From NCBI GenBank assembly GCA_903905285.1, contig CAIVFQ010000183.1, positions 1 to 6,038 of the forward strand: 6,038 bases of DNA. The letters are read 5' to 3'. Below, piece by piece: positions 1 through 5,936 of this stretch (positions are counted from its first letter, which is position 1; each line of letters opens with the position of its first letter). The stretch comes from an uncultured Alphaproteobacteria bacterium. GTDB lineage: Bacteria; Pseudomonadota; Alphaproteobacteria; Paracaedibacterales; CAIULA01. The notes beneath the pieces are model-generated. The model was not told the DNA's origin and ran no database searches. It saw only the letters and a list, made by a program, of their open reading frames with translations. The translations under genes and the position numbers were made by a program.

Positions 1-83
1 CGCTCTCACAAAATTTACATTTCGCCATAACTAGGCCCCTTCCTTCTAAAAAAAACCTCAGGGCATTATATCAAAAACTATCT

Positions 84-267
84 ATGGTTAAAAGTCTCTA
101 ATTTTAAAAAGACGTTTTTCTATATAGCCACCCTTGTTTTTGCAAACGGGATAGTTCTTGCCTCTGAATCTTCTCTAAGTGAACAAGATGATTTAATAGC
201 AAAGAGAGAAATCGCACCGATAGCAGCGAAAGGTCGTGAGGCACCTTATTTATGGATAGGAGACATC
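84..267 (+). pseudogene. Frame-disrupted N-terminal part of the desaturase gene, signal-peptide-like
   Basis: Reading the frame that passes through 106-108 (AAA) gives KKTFFYIATLVFANGIVLAS followed by an acidic, polar stretch (ESSLSEQDD), ending in a TGA at 268-270. This looks like a signal peptide or first membrane anchor: lysines, a hydrophobic core, then a small-residue cleavage region (VLAS). The frame is open from 31 but contains no ATG, GTG or TTG. The nearest ATG (84-86) is one frame off and meets TAA at 99-101. Adding a +1 shift around 94-106 would give MVKSL-NFKKTFF, a natural start. At the far end, a second +1 shift near 260-267 would join it to the desaturase frame (GETSEQEDQ...). 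I infer that this is the original N-terminus of the downstream gene, separated by two small indels. Sequencing error is an alternative. No clear Shine-Dalgarno sequence precedes 84. Confidence 0.5.
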
Positions 268-391
268 TGAGCAGGAAGACCAATTCATTGTCACTGCTGC
301 CACCCTTAGTGTATCAGGAATCGGCCTTGCAAATGCTTGTCAGACTTTATCTGCACCTGCATTAGGCTTTGGTCTTGCCGGAAGTTACCTC

Positions 392-904
392 TTGGCAGAT
401 TTGGCCAGTGGGATATTGCATATGACACTGGATAATATTGATGTCGATACTGCCCCTAAACCCCTGAAAAGATTAGTCGAAGATTTTCAGGCTCATCATC
501 AAGAACCATGGAGAATGGCGCATGATAGTTTTTGGTTCCAAAATAATAGTTTGTATTCGTTTCTTTTGTGCACCTTTAGCGGGGCAGTAGGATTACAGGC
601 TTTAGGATACGACATGCCAGCTTATCTTGCCATAACAACTGGATTGTGGAGCATGATGCCTCAAATTGCCCATGCAGCCGCCCATGGAAAGTATAAAGGC
701 AATAAAGTGATTTCTTTTTTGCAAGACTATGGAATTATCATAAGTAAGGAACATCACCGCGGACACCATAAAGGTGACTTCGACAAAAATTTCTGTATTC
801 TTGCGGGTTACATGGAACCTATTGCTAGCCGCATTTATTCAGGCTCAAAGTTCGTTATCAACGGGTGGAAAAAACTTTGGGGTCGTAAATCTAAAGACGC
901 TTAA
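392..904 (+). CDS. PEDS1/CarF-family (Kua/TMEM189) lipid desaturase, C-terminal catalytic part
   Basis: The protein carries the histidine-rich pattern of the plasmanylethanolamine desaturase family (PEDS1 in animals, CarF in myxobacteria). These membrane enzymes introduce the vinyl-ether double bond of plasmalogens using a di-iron site. Counting from the TTG at 392, the motifs are LADLASGILH (His10, Asp14), FQAHHQEP (His35-36), HDSF (His44), QIAHAAAH (His94, His98), LQDYGIIISKEHHRGHH (His121, 122, 125, 126) and DKNFCILAGYMEP (131-143), in family order and spacing. Membrane segments lie near 54-90. The open frame continues back to 260, adding two hydrophobic stretches (FIVTAATLSVSGIGLANA and PALGFGLAGSYLLA). 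The family normally has membrane helices there, so 392 is not the original start. A GGAAG at 379-383 could permit internal TTG initiation. Compared with the family, HW is HM and ADTWG is LDNID. Family assignment is firm; activity is doubtful. Confidence 0.75.
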   Translation: MADLASGILHMTLDNIDVDTAPKPLKRLVEDFQAHHQEPWRMAHDSFWFQNNSLYSFLLCTFSGAVGLQALGYDMPAYLAITTGLWSMMPQIAHAAAHGKYKGNKVISFLQDYGIIISKEHHRGHHKGDFDKNFCILAGYMEPIASRIYSGSKFVINGWKKLWGRKSKDA

Positions 905-1008
905 GGGATTACGCAATGAAGTAAGTGCTAAATAATTTTACGAAATATTAACTTCCTTGCAATAAAGTTTATGTTAGGCGTTCGTATAAAAATACTTTCA
1001 TGTCAGGC

Positions 1009-1014
1009 GAGGGA
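1009..1014 (+). promoter_or_regulatory. Ribosome binding site of the repeat protein gene
   Basis: GAGGGA lies 8 nt before the ATG at 1023 and supports that start over the in-frame ATG at 1029. The ATG at 1000 is in another frame. Confidence 0.6.
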
Positions 1015-1022
1015 ATAGAAAA

Positions 1023-2141
1023 ATGGAAATGAATCTAAGAAGGTTGATAATTCTAAGTATAAGTCTTGGTTTAGGAGCAGGACTAACTTCGACGCCTGCA
1101 TCAACAAGGGAGACTGGGGAAAAGGCACAGCCAAGCCCATCGCCTGACAGCGCTATGCCAGTCCCCGCCAGTCTAAGTCCTGTGCCAGCTGCAGGCGAGA
1201 GACCTGCAGCTTTGGACTTAATAAGATTAAAGGGTGATATAAAAAAAGCACTGCCGACCATGACCCCTGCACAAGGAACCTCCGCCGATGCAAGGCTTTC
1301 ACAAACCTCACCAGACGGTTTGGCATTTTTAGCTGCTCACCCTGGTCTTTTTGAAGGCATGAATGTAGACCAAGCCCAAAGCACCCTAACTGATTTTTCG
1401 AAAATTTCAAGGGAAGGTCTGGAGTTTTTAGAAGATCATTATGAGTTTCTGGGCACTATGGACGTAAAACAAAGTAAGAAAACTTTCGAATACTGTTCAA
1501 TAATTTCAAAAGTAAGATTTTCAGAAGAAGCTTTTGGTTTCTTAACAAACGATTTTCATTACCAAGATATGAGCGTCTTGGAAAGATTAAAAGCGTTAGA
1601 TCATCTTTTGAACATTTTAAGAAAGGAAGAGGGGTTAAAATTCTTAGCTGCTTTTCCTGGCCGTTTCGATGACATGGATAAAACCCAGACGATTGATGCC
1701 TTGGACAATTTTTCCAAGCTTTCAAAAGATTCTTTAAAATTCTTAGCTTCTCATCCTGATCTTTTTAAAGGCATTAGACTAGAGAAAAAGATAGACTCCT
1801 TGGCTTTAATAGTGATCTTTTCCACCAAAGCCTTAAAACAAGATACATTAGAAGCAGCAATCAGGGTCATTCCAACTAGGCTTCTTGATGGTATGAATGC
1901 AACGCAAAAGAACAGCACCTTGGGATATCTTGCAAGGCTTTCAGCGGAAGGGTTAACTTTCCTAGAAGCGAATCATGTTATTTTCGATGATATGGATGCA
2001 AAACAAAAGGTAGAGGCATTTACAAGCTTTTCAAAGATTTCAAAGCAGCGTTTAGCCGAATTAACCCTAAATGAACATTTCTTCGATGGCATGAATGCAG
2101 GTGAAAAAGTAAATGCCTTGCTTCTTGCCACACGTCCTTAA
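1023..2141 (+). CDS. Exported protein made of about eight helical repeats, function unknown
   Basis: I do not recognise this 372-residue protein. Its N-terminus looks like a signal peptide: NLRR, the hydrophobic core LIILSISLGLGAGL, then TSTPAS, with cleavage probable around residues 24-28. A proline/serine-rich linker follows (about 36-62). Residues 96-372 consist of degenerate 33-37 residue repeats beginning near 96, 130, 167, 201, 235, 272, 308 and 341. The consensus is roughly GLxFLxxHPxLFdGMdxxQkxxaLxxFSKIS, giving two amphipathic helices per unit and implying an alpha-solenoid. Repeats 1, 4, 5 and 7 are closest to the consensus; 3 and 6 are the most diverged. There is no catalytic motif, membrane anchor or sorting signal. 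A scaffold or binding role outside the cytoplasm, possibly host-directed, is inference. The ATG at 1023 is supported by GAGGGA 8 nt upstream. The gene ends 2 nt before a strong hairpin and faces rnc. Confidence 0.85.
   Translation: MEMNLRRLIILSISLGLGAGLTSTPASTRETGEKAQPSPSPDSAMPVPASLSPVPAAGERPAALDLIRLKGDIKKALPTMTPAQGTSADARLSQTSPDGLAFLAAHPGLFEGMNVDQAQSTLTDFSKISREGLEFLEDHYEFLGTMDVKQSKKTFEYCSIISKVRFSEEAFGFLTNDFHYQDMSVLERLKALDHLLNILRKEEGLKFLAAFPGRFDDMDKTQTIDALDNFSKLSKDSLKFLASHPDLFKGIRLEKKIDSLALIVIFSTKALKQDTLEAAIRVIPTRLLDGMNATQKNSTLGYLARLSAEGLTFLEANHVIFDDMDAKQKVEAFTSFSKISKQRLAELTLNEHFFDGMNAGEKVNALLLATRP
1308..2138 (+). repeat. Eight degenerate tandem repeats (about 34 codons each) within the exported protein
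   Basis: Repeating protein units start at about 1308, 1410, 1521, 1623, 1725, 1836, 1944 and 2043. The anchors are FLAAHPGLFEGM, FLEDHYEFLGTM, FLAAFPGRFDDM, FLASHPDLFKGI, RVIPTRLLDGM, FLEANHVIFDDM and LNEHFFDGM, and units often end in FSKIS, FSKLS or LARLS. At the DNA level only short stretches match, such as variants of tttcaaagatttcaaag, so the array is old and diverged rather than freshly amplified. Confidence 0.8.
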
Positions 2142-2143
2142 AC

Positions 2144-2184
2144 AAAGCGAAGCAACTCTTAGACGCTGAGAGTTGCTTCGCTTT
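2144..2184. terminator. Bidirectional hairpin terminator between the repeat protein gene and rnc
   Basis: AAAGCGAAGCAACTCT (2144-2159) is perfectly complementary to AGAGTTGCTTCGCTTT (2169-2184), a 16-bp stem with a 9-nt loop that can pair further (U-G, A-U, G-C). It begins 2 nt after the plus-strand stop. Its right arm includes two bases of the rnc stop codon (2183-2185). The minus-strand copy continues into TTTGTTT, a reasonable U-tract. The plus-strand copy ends in CTTT and then ACGACTGTTT, a weaker one. Confidence 0.85.
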
Positions 2185-2848
2185 ACGACTGTTTATTCTT
2201 TAAATATTCCAAAAAATTTAATGCGGCGTTTTGTTCGGCCTGACGCTTAGAGACACCACTGCCTTTAACAGGGGCGTGATTAAGAACACAAACTTGCATC
2301 TGAAAAGTTGGCTCATGATCAGGGCCCGTTGTTTCAATAAGTTCGTAAGAAGGAACCGCCTTTTCATGCATTTGCGCCCATTCCTGCAGCGATGTTTTGG
2401 CATCTTTTGGTGGGCGTAGGGTTTGATTGCGCAAATCTTTCCAATATTTACCAATAAAGTGATGACAGGGTGGCAAACCACCATCCAGATACATCGCCCC
2501 TAATAAGGCCTCGACAGCATCACTTAAAATGGCTGACCTTGGCCCCAATTCAGCACCATTAACCGCAATGTAATTTGATAACTCTAACTGCTGGGCTGTT
2601 TTTTCGCAGGCTTCCCGACAGACAAGACCCGAAAGACGTTTGGCTAAATCGCCTTCCTTTTCTTTTGTGAAATGGGTGTAAAGCTCTTCAGCCACAACCA
2701 ATTCCAGAACACGATCGCCTAAGAATTCTAACCGTTCAAAGTCTTTTCCACCGGGGCGGATGCTTGAATGGGTAAGGGCAGCCTTTAACAGGCTTTCACT
2801 TTTAAAAGTATAGCCAATCTTCTTTTCTAAATCTTGCAGGCCCGACAT
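2183..2848 (-). CDS. rnc: Ribonuclease III
   Basis: This is the double-stranded RNA endonuclease that processes rRNA precursors and structured mRNAs in the cytoplasm. At 221 residues it has the usual length. The N-terminal nuclease domain (about 1-145) has the family signature ERLEFLGDRVLELVV, giving Glu38, Glu41 and Asp45. The second acidic pair is SDAVEALLGA, with Asp110 and Glu113, so all metal-binding residues are present. The double-stranded RNA-binding domain covers about 148-217 (KTSLQEWAQ ... GSGVSKRQAEQNAALNFL). The LGDRVL variant is common in Alphaproteobacteria. The ATG overlaps the lepB stop by one base (TAATG) and no separate Shine-Dalgarno sequence is seen, so translation is probably coupled to lepB. 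It is the last gene of the operon, with the terminator hairpin starting in its stop codon; era does not follow. Confidence 0.97.
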   Translation of the reverse strand: MSGLQDLEKKIGYTFKSESLLKAALTHSSIRPGGKDFERLEFLGDRVLELVVAEELYTHFTKEKEGDLAKRLSGLVCREACEKTAQQLELSNYIAVNGAELGPRSAILSDAVEALLGAMYLDGGLPPCHHFIGKYWKDLRNQTLRPPKDAKTSLQEWAQMHEKAVPSYELIETTGPDHEPTFQMQVCVLNHAPVKGSGVSKRQAEQNAALNFLEYLKNKQS

Positions 2849-3612
2849 TAGCGAATAATCTGGGCAAGACGATTATAACGCAACCCAAAAGGCCAATCCA
2901 AAGGTGCATACCATTTAGCTTGTGTTGAAAAGAATAACACTTCAGCGCGCCCTATAATATGCTCAGCTGGGATATATCCAACCATTGATTGTACCCGGCT
3001 GTCTTGCGAGTTGTCTCGGTTGTCACCCATCATGAAATAATGGCCCTCTGGCACAACAAACTCTTCGGTATTATCAAGTCGCCCCATGCCAAAAGGCTTC
3101 TCCTTTAAAATAGGATGGGCAACACCATTGGGCAGGGTTTCTGTGTATTGGGGAATGACTTTAAGTTGACCTTTGTCATCCACGCTATGATAGTCTTTTA
3201 TTTTTTCTAATTTTACGGCTTCGCCATTAATATGCAATACGCCCTTGGTTACTTGGATACGATCACCAGGCAGCCCAACACAGCGTTTGATATAGTCTAA
3301 GTCATCGTGCTTAGGGTTGAAAAACACGACAACATCGCCCCGTTGAGGCGCCTTTTCAAGAACACGTCCTGAAAATATGTTCAATCCAAAGGGCAAAGAA
3401 TGCCGCGAATAGCCATAACAATATTTGTTCACAAACAGATAATCGCCAATCAACAACGTTGGAATCATGGAACCAGAAGGGATGTTAAACGGTTGATAAA
3501 TGAAAGTGCGAATGATCATCGCAACTAGGAAAGCCCAGGCTAAACCACTGGTCTCTTTCTTTAATTTGGCTTTGTTCACACCGAAAATTTTATCGTCCTT
3601 ACTCAATTCCAT
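2848..3612 (-). CDS. lepB: Signal peptidase I
   Basis: This membrane-bound serine protease (family S26) removes signal peptides from exported proteins on the outer face of the inner membrane. It has a short cytoplasmic N-terminus, one membrane helix (about 24-39, LAWAFLVAMIIRTFIY), and then the catalytic serine in IPSGSMIPTL (Ser48). The general-base lysine is in DYIKRCVGLPGD (Lys109), and the conserved box GDNRDNSQDSR is at 196-206. Both catalytic residues are intact. GYSRHSLPFG (67-76) resembles alphaproteobacterial LepB. The length of 254 residues is normal. The ATG lies 9 nt after the acpS stop with only a weak AGAG as a possible ribosome site, so coupling to acpS is likely. Its product could process the signal peptides of the exported proteins encoded on both sides, though that would be general housekeeping. 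Confidence 0.97.
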   Translation of the reverse strand: MELSKDDKIFGVNKAKLKKETSGLAWAFLVAMIIRTFIYQPFNIPSGSMIPTLLIGDYLFVNKYCYGYSRHSLPFGLNIFSGRVLEKAPQRGDVVVFFNPKHDDLDYIKRCVGLPGDRIQVTKGVLHINGEAVKLEKIKDYHSVDDKGQLKVIPQYTETLPNGVAHPILKEKPFGMGRLDNTEEFVVPEGHYFMMGDNRDNSQDSRVQSMVGYIPAEHIIGRAEVLFFSTQAKWYAPLDWPFGLRYNRLAQIIR

Positions 3613-3621
3613 ATAAAAGCT

Positions 3622-4017
3622 CTACAATAAAGGGGTTGCTGAAATCACCACAAACGCCTGAGCGTAAGGGGGTTCGTCCGTTAACGACAAATCTATTTTG
3701 CCACACATAGGAACAGGTATTAAAGCATTATAATTTATTAAAGCTTGGTGCGACAAGGTAACAGTGGGTTGTCCGGTTGGTAAATGGCCAATTTCAATGT
3801 GCCGCCAATGAATGCCTTTGGTGTTGCCAATGGCTTTAACGACCGCCTCTTTCGCGGCATAGACCTTGCCAAAGCTTTGCAAAGCCTGGTGGCGTTGTTG
3901 ACACCGTTGTTGTTCTTTTAACGTGAAAACTCTATCTAGAAACCGCTGTCCATGCTTTGCCATAATTTTTTCTAGGCGGCGGCAGTCAACTAAATCGGTT
4001 CCAATACCAACAATCAC
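3622..4017 (-). CDS. acpS: Holo-[acyl-carrier-protein] synthase
   Basis: This enzyme transfers 4'-phosphopantetheine from CoA to the serine of acyl carrier protein, activating it for fatty acid synthesis in the cytoplasm. The 131-residue protein shows the start motif MIVGIGTDLVD with the Mg-binding Asp8. The second motif is FGKVYAAKEAVVKAIG with Glu57, and the C-terminal strand is IDLSLTDEPPYAQAFVVI; length and motif spacing are normal for the family. The start is GTG (4015-4017), forced by the motif beginning immediately. GTG overlaps the accD stop TGA by four bases (GTGA). AAAAGG lies about 11 nt upstream inside accD and may help, but the overlap suggests translational coupling. The placement directly after accD links two fatty-acid-synthesis steps. 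Confidence 0.96.
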   Translation of the reverse strand: MIVGIGTDLVDCRRLEKIMAKHGQRFLDRVFTLKEQQRCQQRHQALQSFGKVYAAKEAVVKAIGNTKGIHWRHIEIGHLPTGQPTVTLSHQALINYNALIPVPMCGKIDLSLTDEPPYAQAFVVISATPLL

Positions 4018-4898
4018 GAACGGGCAAACCTTTTCATGGCTGAGCTATTGACAACTGATAGCATTTTCAAAAGCTGGGTTAAGGTTTTTTTCAGATCATG
4101 ACGATGAACCACCTGGTCAACCATGCCGTGGGCCAAAAGATATTCAGCCTTTTGAAATCCATCGGGTAATTTTTGTTTGATGGTTTCTTCAATCACACGT
4201 GCGCCTGCAAAACCAATGATGGCTCCGGGCTCAGCCAAGGCAATATCGCCTAACATGGCGAACGAGGCACTGACCCCCCCTGTGGTAGGATCGGTCAACA
4301 CGGTGATGTAGGGTAAACCTGCCTCTTTCACTTTTTCAACGGCAATAACCGTACGGGGCATTTGCATCAATGATAGAATGCCTTCTTGCATTCTGGCCCC
4401 ACCAGACGCTGTCACAGCAATCAACGGAACACCGGTTTTAACAGCCAGATCAGCCGCCGTAACCAGGGCCTGGCCAGCGGCCATTCCCATTGACCCCCCC
4501 ATAAAGGCGAAGTTATAACAGGCCACCACAGTCGGCTGTTCGCCAATTAACCCATAGGCCACAACAACAGAATCATCGCGTTGCGTTTTTTGGCGGTATT
4601 CCTTCAGGCGATCGGCGTATTTTTTCGTGTCGCGAAATTTTAAAGGGTCGTGCTTAACACTGGGAACTGGGGTTTCTGTGTATTTCCCATCATCAAAAAG
4701 CATGCTTAAGCGTTGGGATAAGTCTAGCCGCAGATGATGCTGACAGTGATGACAGACAAATAGATTCTTTTCCAAGTCTTTTTGAAACAGCATGTGTTCG
4801 CAACTTGGGCACTTTGTCCACAAATTATCGGGAATCTCATTTTTCAGACCAATAAAAGCCTGGATTTTAGGCCGAACAAGGTTGGTAAGCCAATTCAT
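4014..4898 (-). CDS. accD: Acetyl-CoA carboxylase carboxyltransferase subunit beta
   Basis: With AccA, this subunit forms the carboxyltransferase that moves CO2 from carboxybiotin on AccB to acetyl-CoA, giving malonyl-CoA, the first committed step of fatty acid synthesis. Its N-terminal zinc ribbon is complete: CPSC (Cys30, Cys33) and CHHC (Cys49, Cys52). The crotonase-like carboxyltransferase domain follows (about 85-285), with GGSMGMAAGQ (134-143), TASGGARMQEGILSLMQM (163-180), TDPTTGGVSASFAMLGD (202-218) and IGFAGARVIEETI (228-240). The length of 294 residues is near the usual 290-305. The ATG is supported by AGGA 7 nt upstream (4906-4909). It is the first gene of the accD-acpS-lepB-rnc operon. 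The 150-bp gap upstream presumably holds the promoter, but I see no convincing -35/-10 pair. Runs of six to seven C on the plus strand encode glycines in conserved motifs. Confidence 0.97.
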   Translation of the reverse strand: MNWLTNLVRPKIQAFIGLKNEIPDNLWTKCPSCEHMLFQKDLEKNLFVCHHCQHHLRLDLSQRLSMLFDDGKYTETPVPSVKHDPLKFRDTKKYADRLKEYRQKTQRDDSVVVAYGLIGEQPTVVACYNFAFMGGSMGMAAGQALVTAADLAVKTGVPLIAVTASGGARMQEGILSLMQMPRTVIAVEKVKEAGLPYITVLTDPTTGGVSASFAMLGDIALAEPGAIIGFAGARVIEETIKQKLPDGFQKAEYLLAHGMVDQVVHRHDLKKTLTQLLKMLSVVNSSAMKRFARS

Positions 4899-4905
4899 CG
4901 TGTAA

Positions 4906-4909
4906 TCCT
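4906..4909 (-). promoter_or_regulatory. Ribosome binding site of accD
   Basis: AGGA on the minus strand lies 7 nt before the accD ATG at 4898 and fixes that start. Confidence 0.55.
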
Positions 4910-5008
4910 AATTCGAATGATTAAGGAGCTGTTTTATCAAAATTAAAAACCGCCCCCTTTAAACCGGCACCCTACCATATACCTAACAAAAATGAAAATG
5001 GGTAATAT

Positions 5009-5036
5009 GACCCTGTCTCTTCATGAAGACAGGGTC
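5009..5036 (-). terminator. Hairpin after the methyltransferase gene, probable terminator
   Basis: GACCCTGTCT (5009-5018) pairs perfectly with AGACAGGGTC (5027-5036), a GC-containing 10-bp stem with an 8-nt loop (CTTCATGA on the plus strand). It sits 15 nt past the methyltransferase stop and about 110 nt before accD, where a terminator is expected. The minus-strand tail is ATATTACCC and only later becomes T-rich (ATTTTCATTTTTG), so it is not a textbook intrinsic terminator. A role as an mRNA 3'-end stabiliser or as a 5' leader element of accD is possible. Confidence 0.55.
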
Positions 5037-5051
5037 TATTATAATCACACA

Positions 5052-5843
5052 CTAGGTGCAAAAAGAGATAACGTATAAGCTGGTTTTAAAGTTGTTCCAA
5101 CCAAATTGGTAAAGACTCTCCATAGGCGGTTTCTCTTCCTTTTTTATAAGGTACGCTTCACACAACGCATAAAAAGTTTTAAGACGAGGAACGCGATAAT
5201 CGCCCTGATAGTCTGCTTTCAAAAAGGGAACAAAATCTGTAATCAGGCAAACACCCCCTGGTTTTAACAGCTGCTTTAAACCCGAAATGTCACTTTGATT
5301 AAAATATCGTGCGGCTCCGTTTGAAACAATTGCATCAAACTTTTGGTCTTTAAAGGGAAAGCTGTCAATCTGGGTTGCATTGAAAACTCCACGAACAAGT
5401 CGTGGATGTTCCGGTAACGCTTTCACAACATTTTCGCACACATCGGTAGCATAAAGGCTTGAAATTTGAGGAAGTTGGCTTAATAAGGCCAACGATAGCC
5501 TGCCCCAGCCAGCACCTACTTCAAGAACAGTCAGCGACCTTTCAACACCAGAAAAATGCGCATTCAAGGCTTCAAAGGTCGGCGTTAATAGTTGATCATT
5601 CTGCCCCATAGGCCGTGTTCGAAAAAATTCAATAAACTTTGGGTCAATATCACAAGGCAATTCTTCAAGGGGCGAGTCTTGGCATTTCTTTAGTAAATCT
5701 TCAATTTCCCCAGCCTTAGAAGATAAAAAAACATCTTGTGTAGTACTAGCAAAACATTTTGTATTAAGTTCTGCTGTCGTTAAGGATAAAACAGCGCCTA
5801 AATAACTTAAGGCACGAAAAGGCACAAATACCGTCTTTGACAT
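5052..5843 (-). CDS. Class I SAM-dependent methyltransferase with signal-peptide-like N-terminus
   Basis: The central part is a Rossmann-fold methyltransferase. Motif I is VLEVGAGWGRLSLALL (106-121, binding S-adenosylmethionine). The acidic residue after strand 2 is in YATDV (Asp134), motif IV is FDAIVSNGAARYF (169-181), and LKPGG is at 193-197. This matches the Methyltransf_11/25-type fold; the substrate cannot be inferred. The N-terminus, MSKTVFVPFR followed by ALSYLGAVLSLTTAEL and KCFAS, looks like a signal peptide or anchor, with possible cleavage after Ala24 or Ala32. That is unusual for an enzyme that needs cytoplasmic SAM. An ORF-internal start is unlikely: the next Met is residue 79, and GGAA (5851-5854) lies 7 nt before the ATG at 5843. 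It is a separate unit from accD. The length of 263 residues includes about 100 residues before motif I, of unknown role. Confidence 0.85.
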   Translation of the reverse strand: MSKTVFVPFRALSYLGAVLSLTTAELNTKCFASTTQDVFLSSKAGEIEDLLKKCQDSPLEELPCDIDPKFIEFFRTRPMGQNDQLLTPTFEALNAHFSGVERSLTVLEVGAGWGRLSLALLSQLPQISSLYATDVCENVVKALPEHPRLVRGVFNATQIDSFPFKDQKFDAIVSNGAARYFNQSDISGLKQLLKPGGVCLITDFVPFLKADYQGDYRVPRLKTFYALCEAYLIKKEEKPPMESLYQFGWNNFKTSLYVISFCT

Positions 5844-5936
5844 TATTACATTCCATCAAAAAAATAATTAATGATGAAAGTATATTTTATAATATATTAA
5901 TTACAGGTTAATTAATAAGAAATTATATTTTTTTAA
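5844..5936 (-). promoter_or_regulatory. AT-rich leader, probable promoter region of the methyltransferase gene
   Basis: About 90 bp of nearly pure A and T lies upstream of the start. It contains a perfect minus-strand TATAAT (5922-5927) and TATTAT/TATAAA variants (5886-5894). A TAGACA (5950-5955) is 22 nt from the TATAAT, too far for a standard sigma-70 pair. Because such hexamers arise by chance in this composition, the exact promoter is not fixed. Confidence 0.3.

Noticed and set aside
3..101. Plus-strand frame open from the window edge for 32 codons, ending TAA at 99-101, possible tail of an upstream gene
   Set aside because: Short, no recognisable protein pattern, and it overlaps the better-supported signal-peptide-like frame. 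It includes the ATG at 84, which fits better as the start of the broken desaturase gene.
905..1022. Promoter for the repeat protein gene
   Set aside because: TTGCAA (957-962) and TATAAA (985-990) are 22 nt apart, too far for a standard pair. The region may contain a promoter, but I cannot place it.
998..1261. Minus-strand open frame of 87 codons
   Set aside because: It lies opposite the signal peptide and linker of the repeat protein, and has no ribosome site or family resemblance.
1153..1725. Two minus-strand open frames of 85-89 codons (1153-1410 and 1456-1725)
   Set aside because: Antisense to the repeat array. Similar shadow frames recur because the repeats share codon patterns.
2218..2484. 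Overlapping open frames on both strands inside the rnc region
   Set aside because: They are out-of-frame shadows of the RNA-binding domain of RNase III, which has clear motifs in its own frame.
4273..4500. Runs of six to seven C as possible phase-variable tracts in accD
   Set aside because: They encode conserved glycines in an essential gene, and frame switching there is implausible.
4899..5008. Promoter for the accD operon
   Set aside because: Candidates such as TTGATA (4935-4940) and TATGGT (4974-4979) have no partner at acceptable spacing, so no specific promoter is called.
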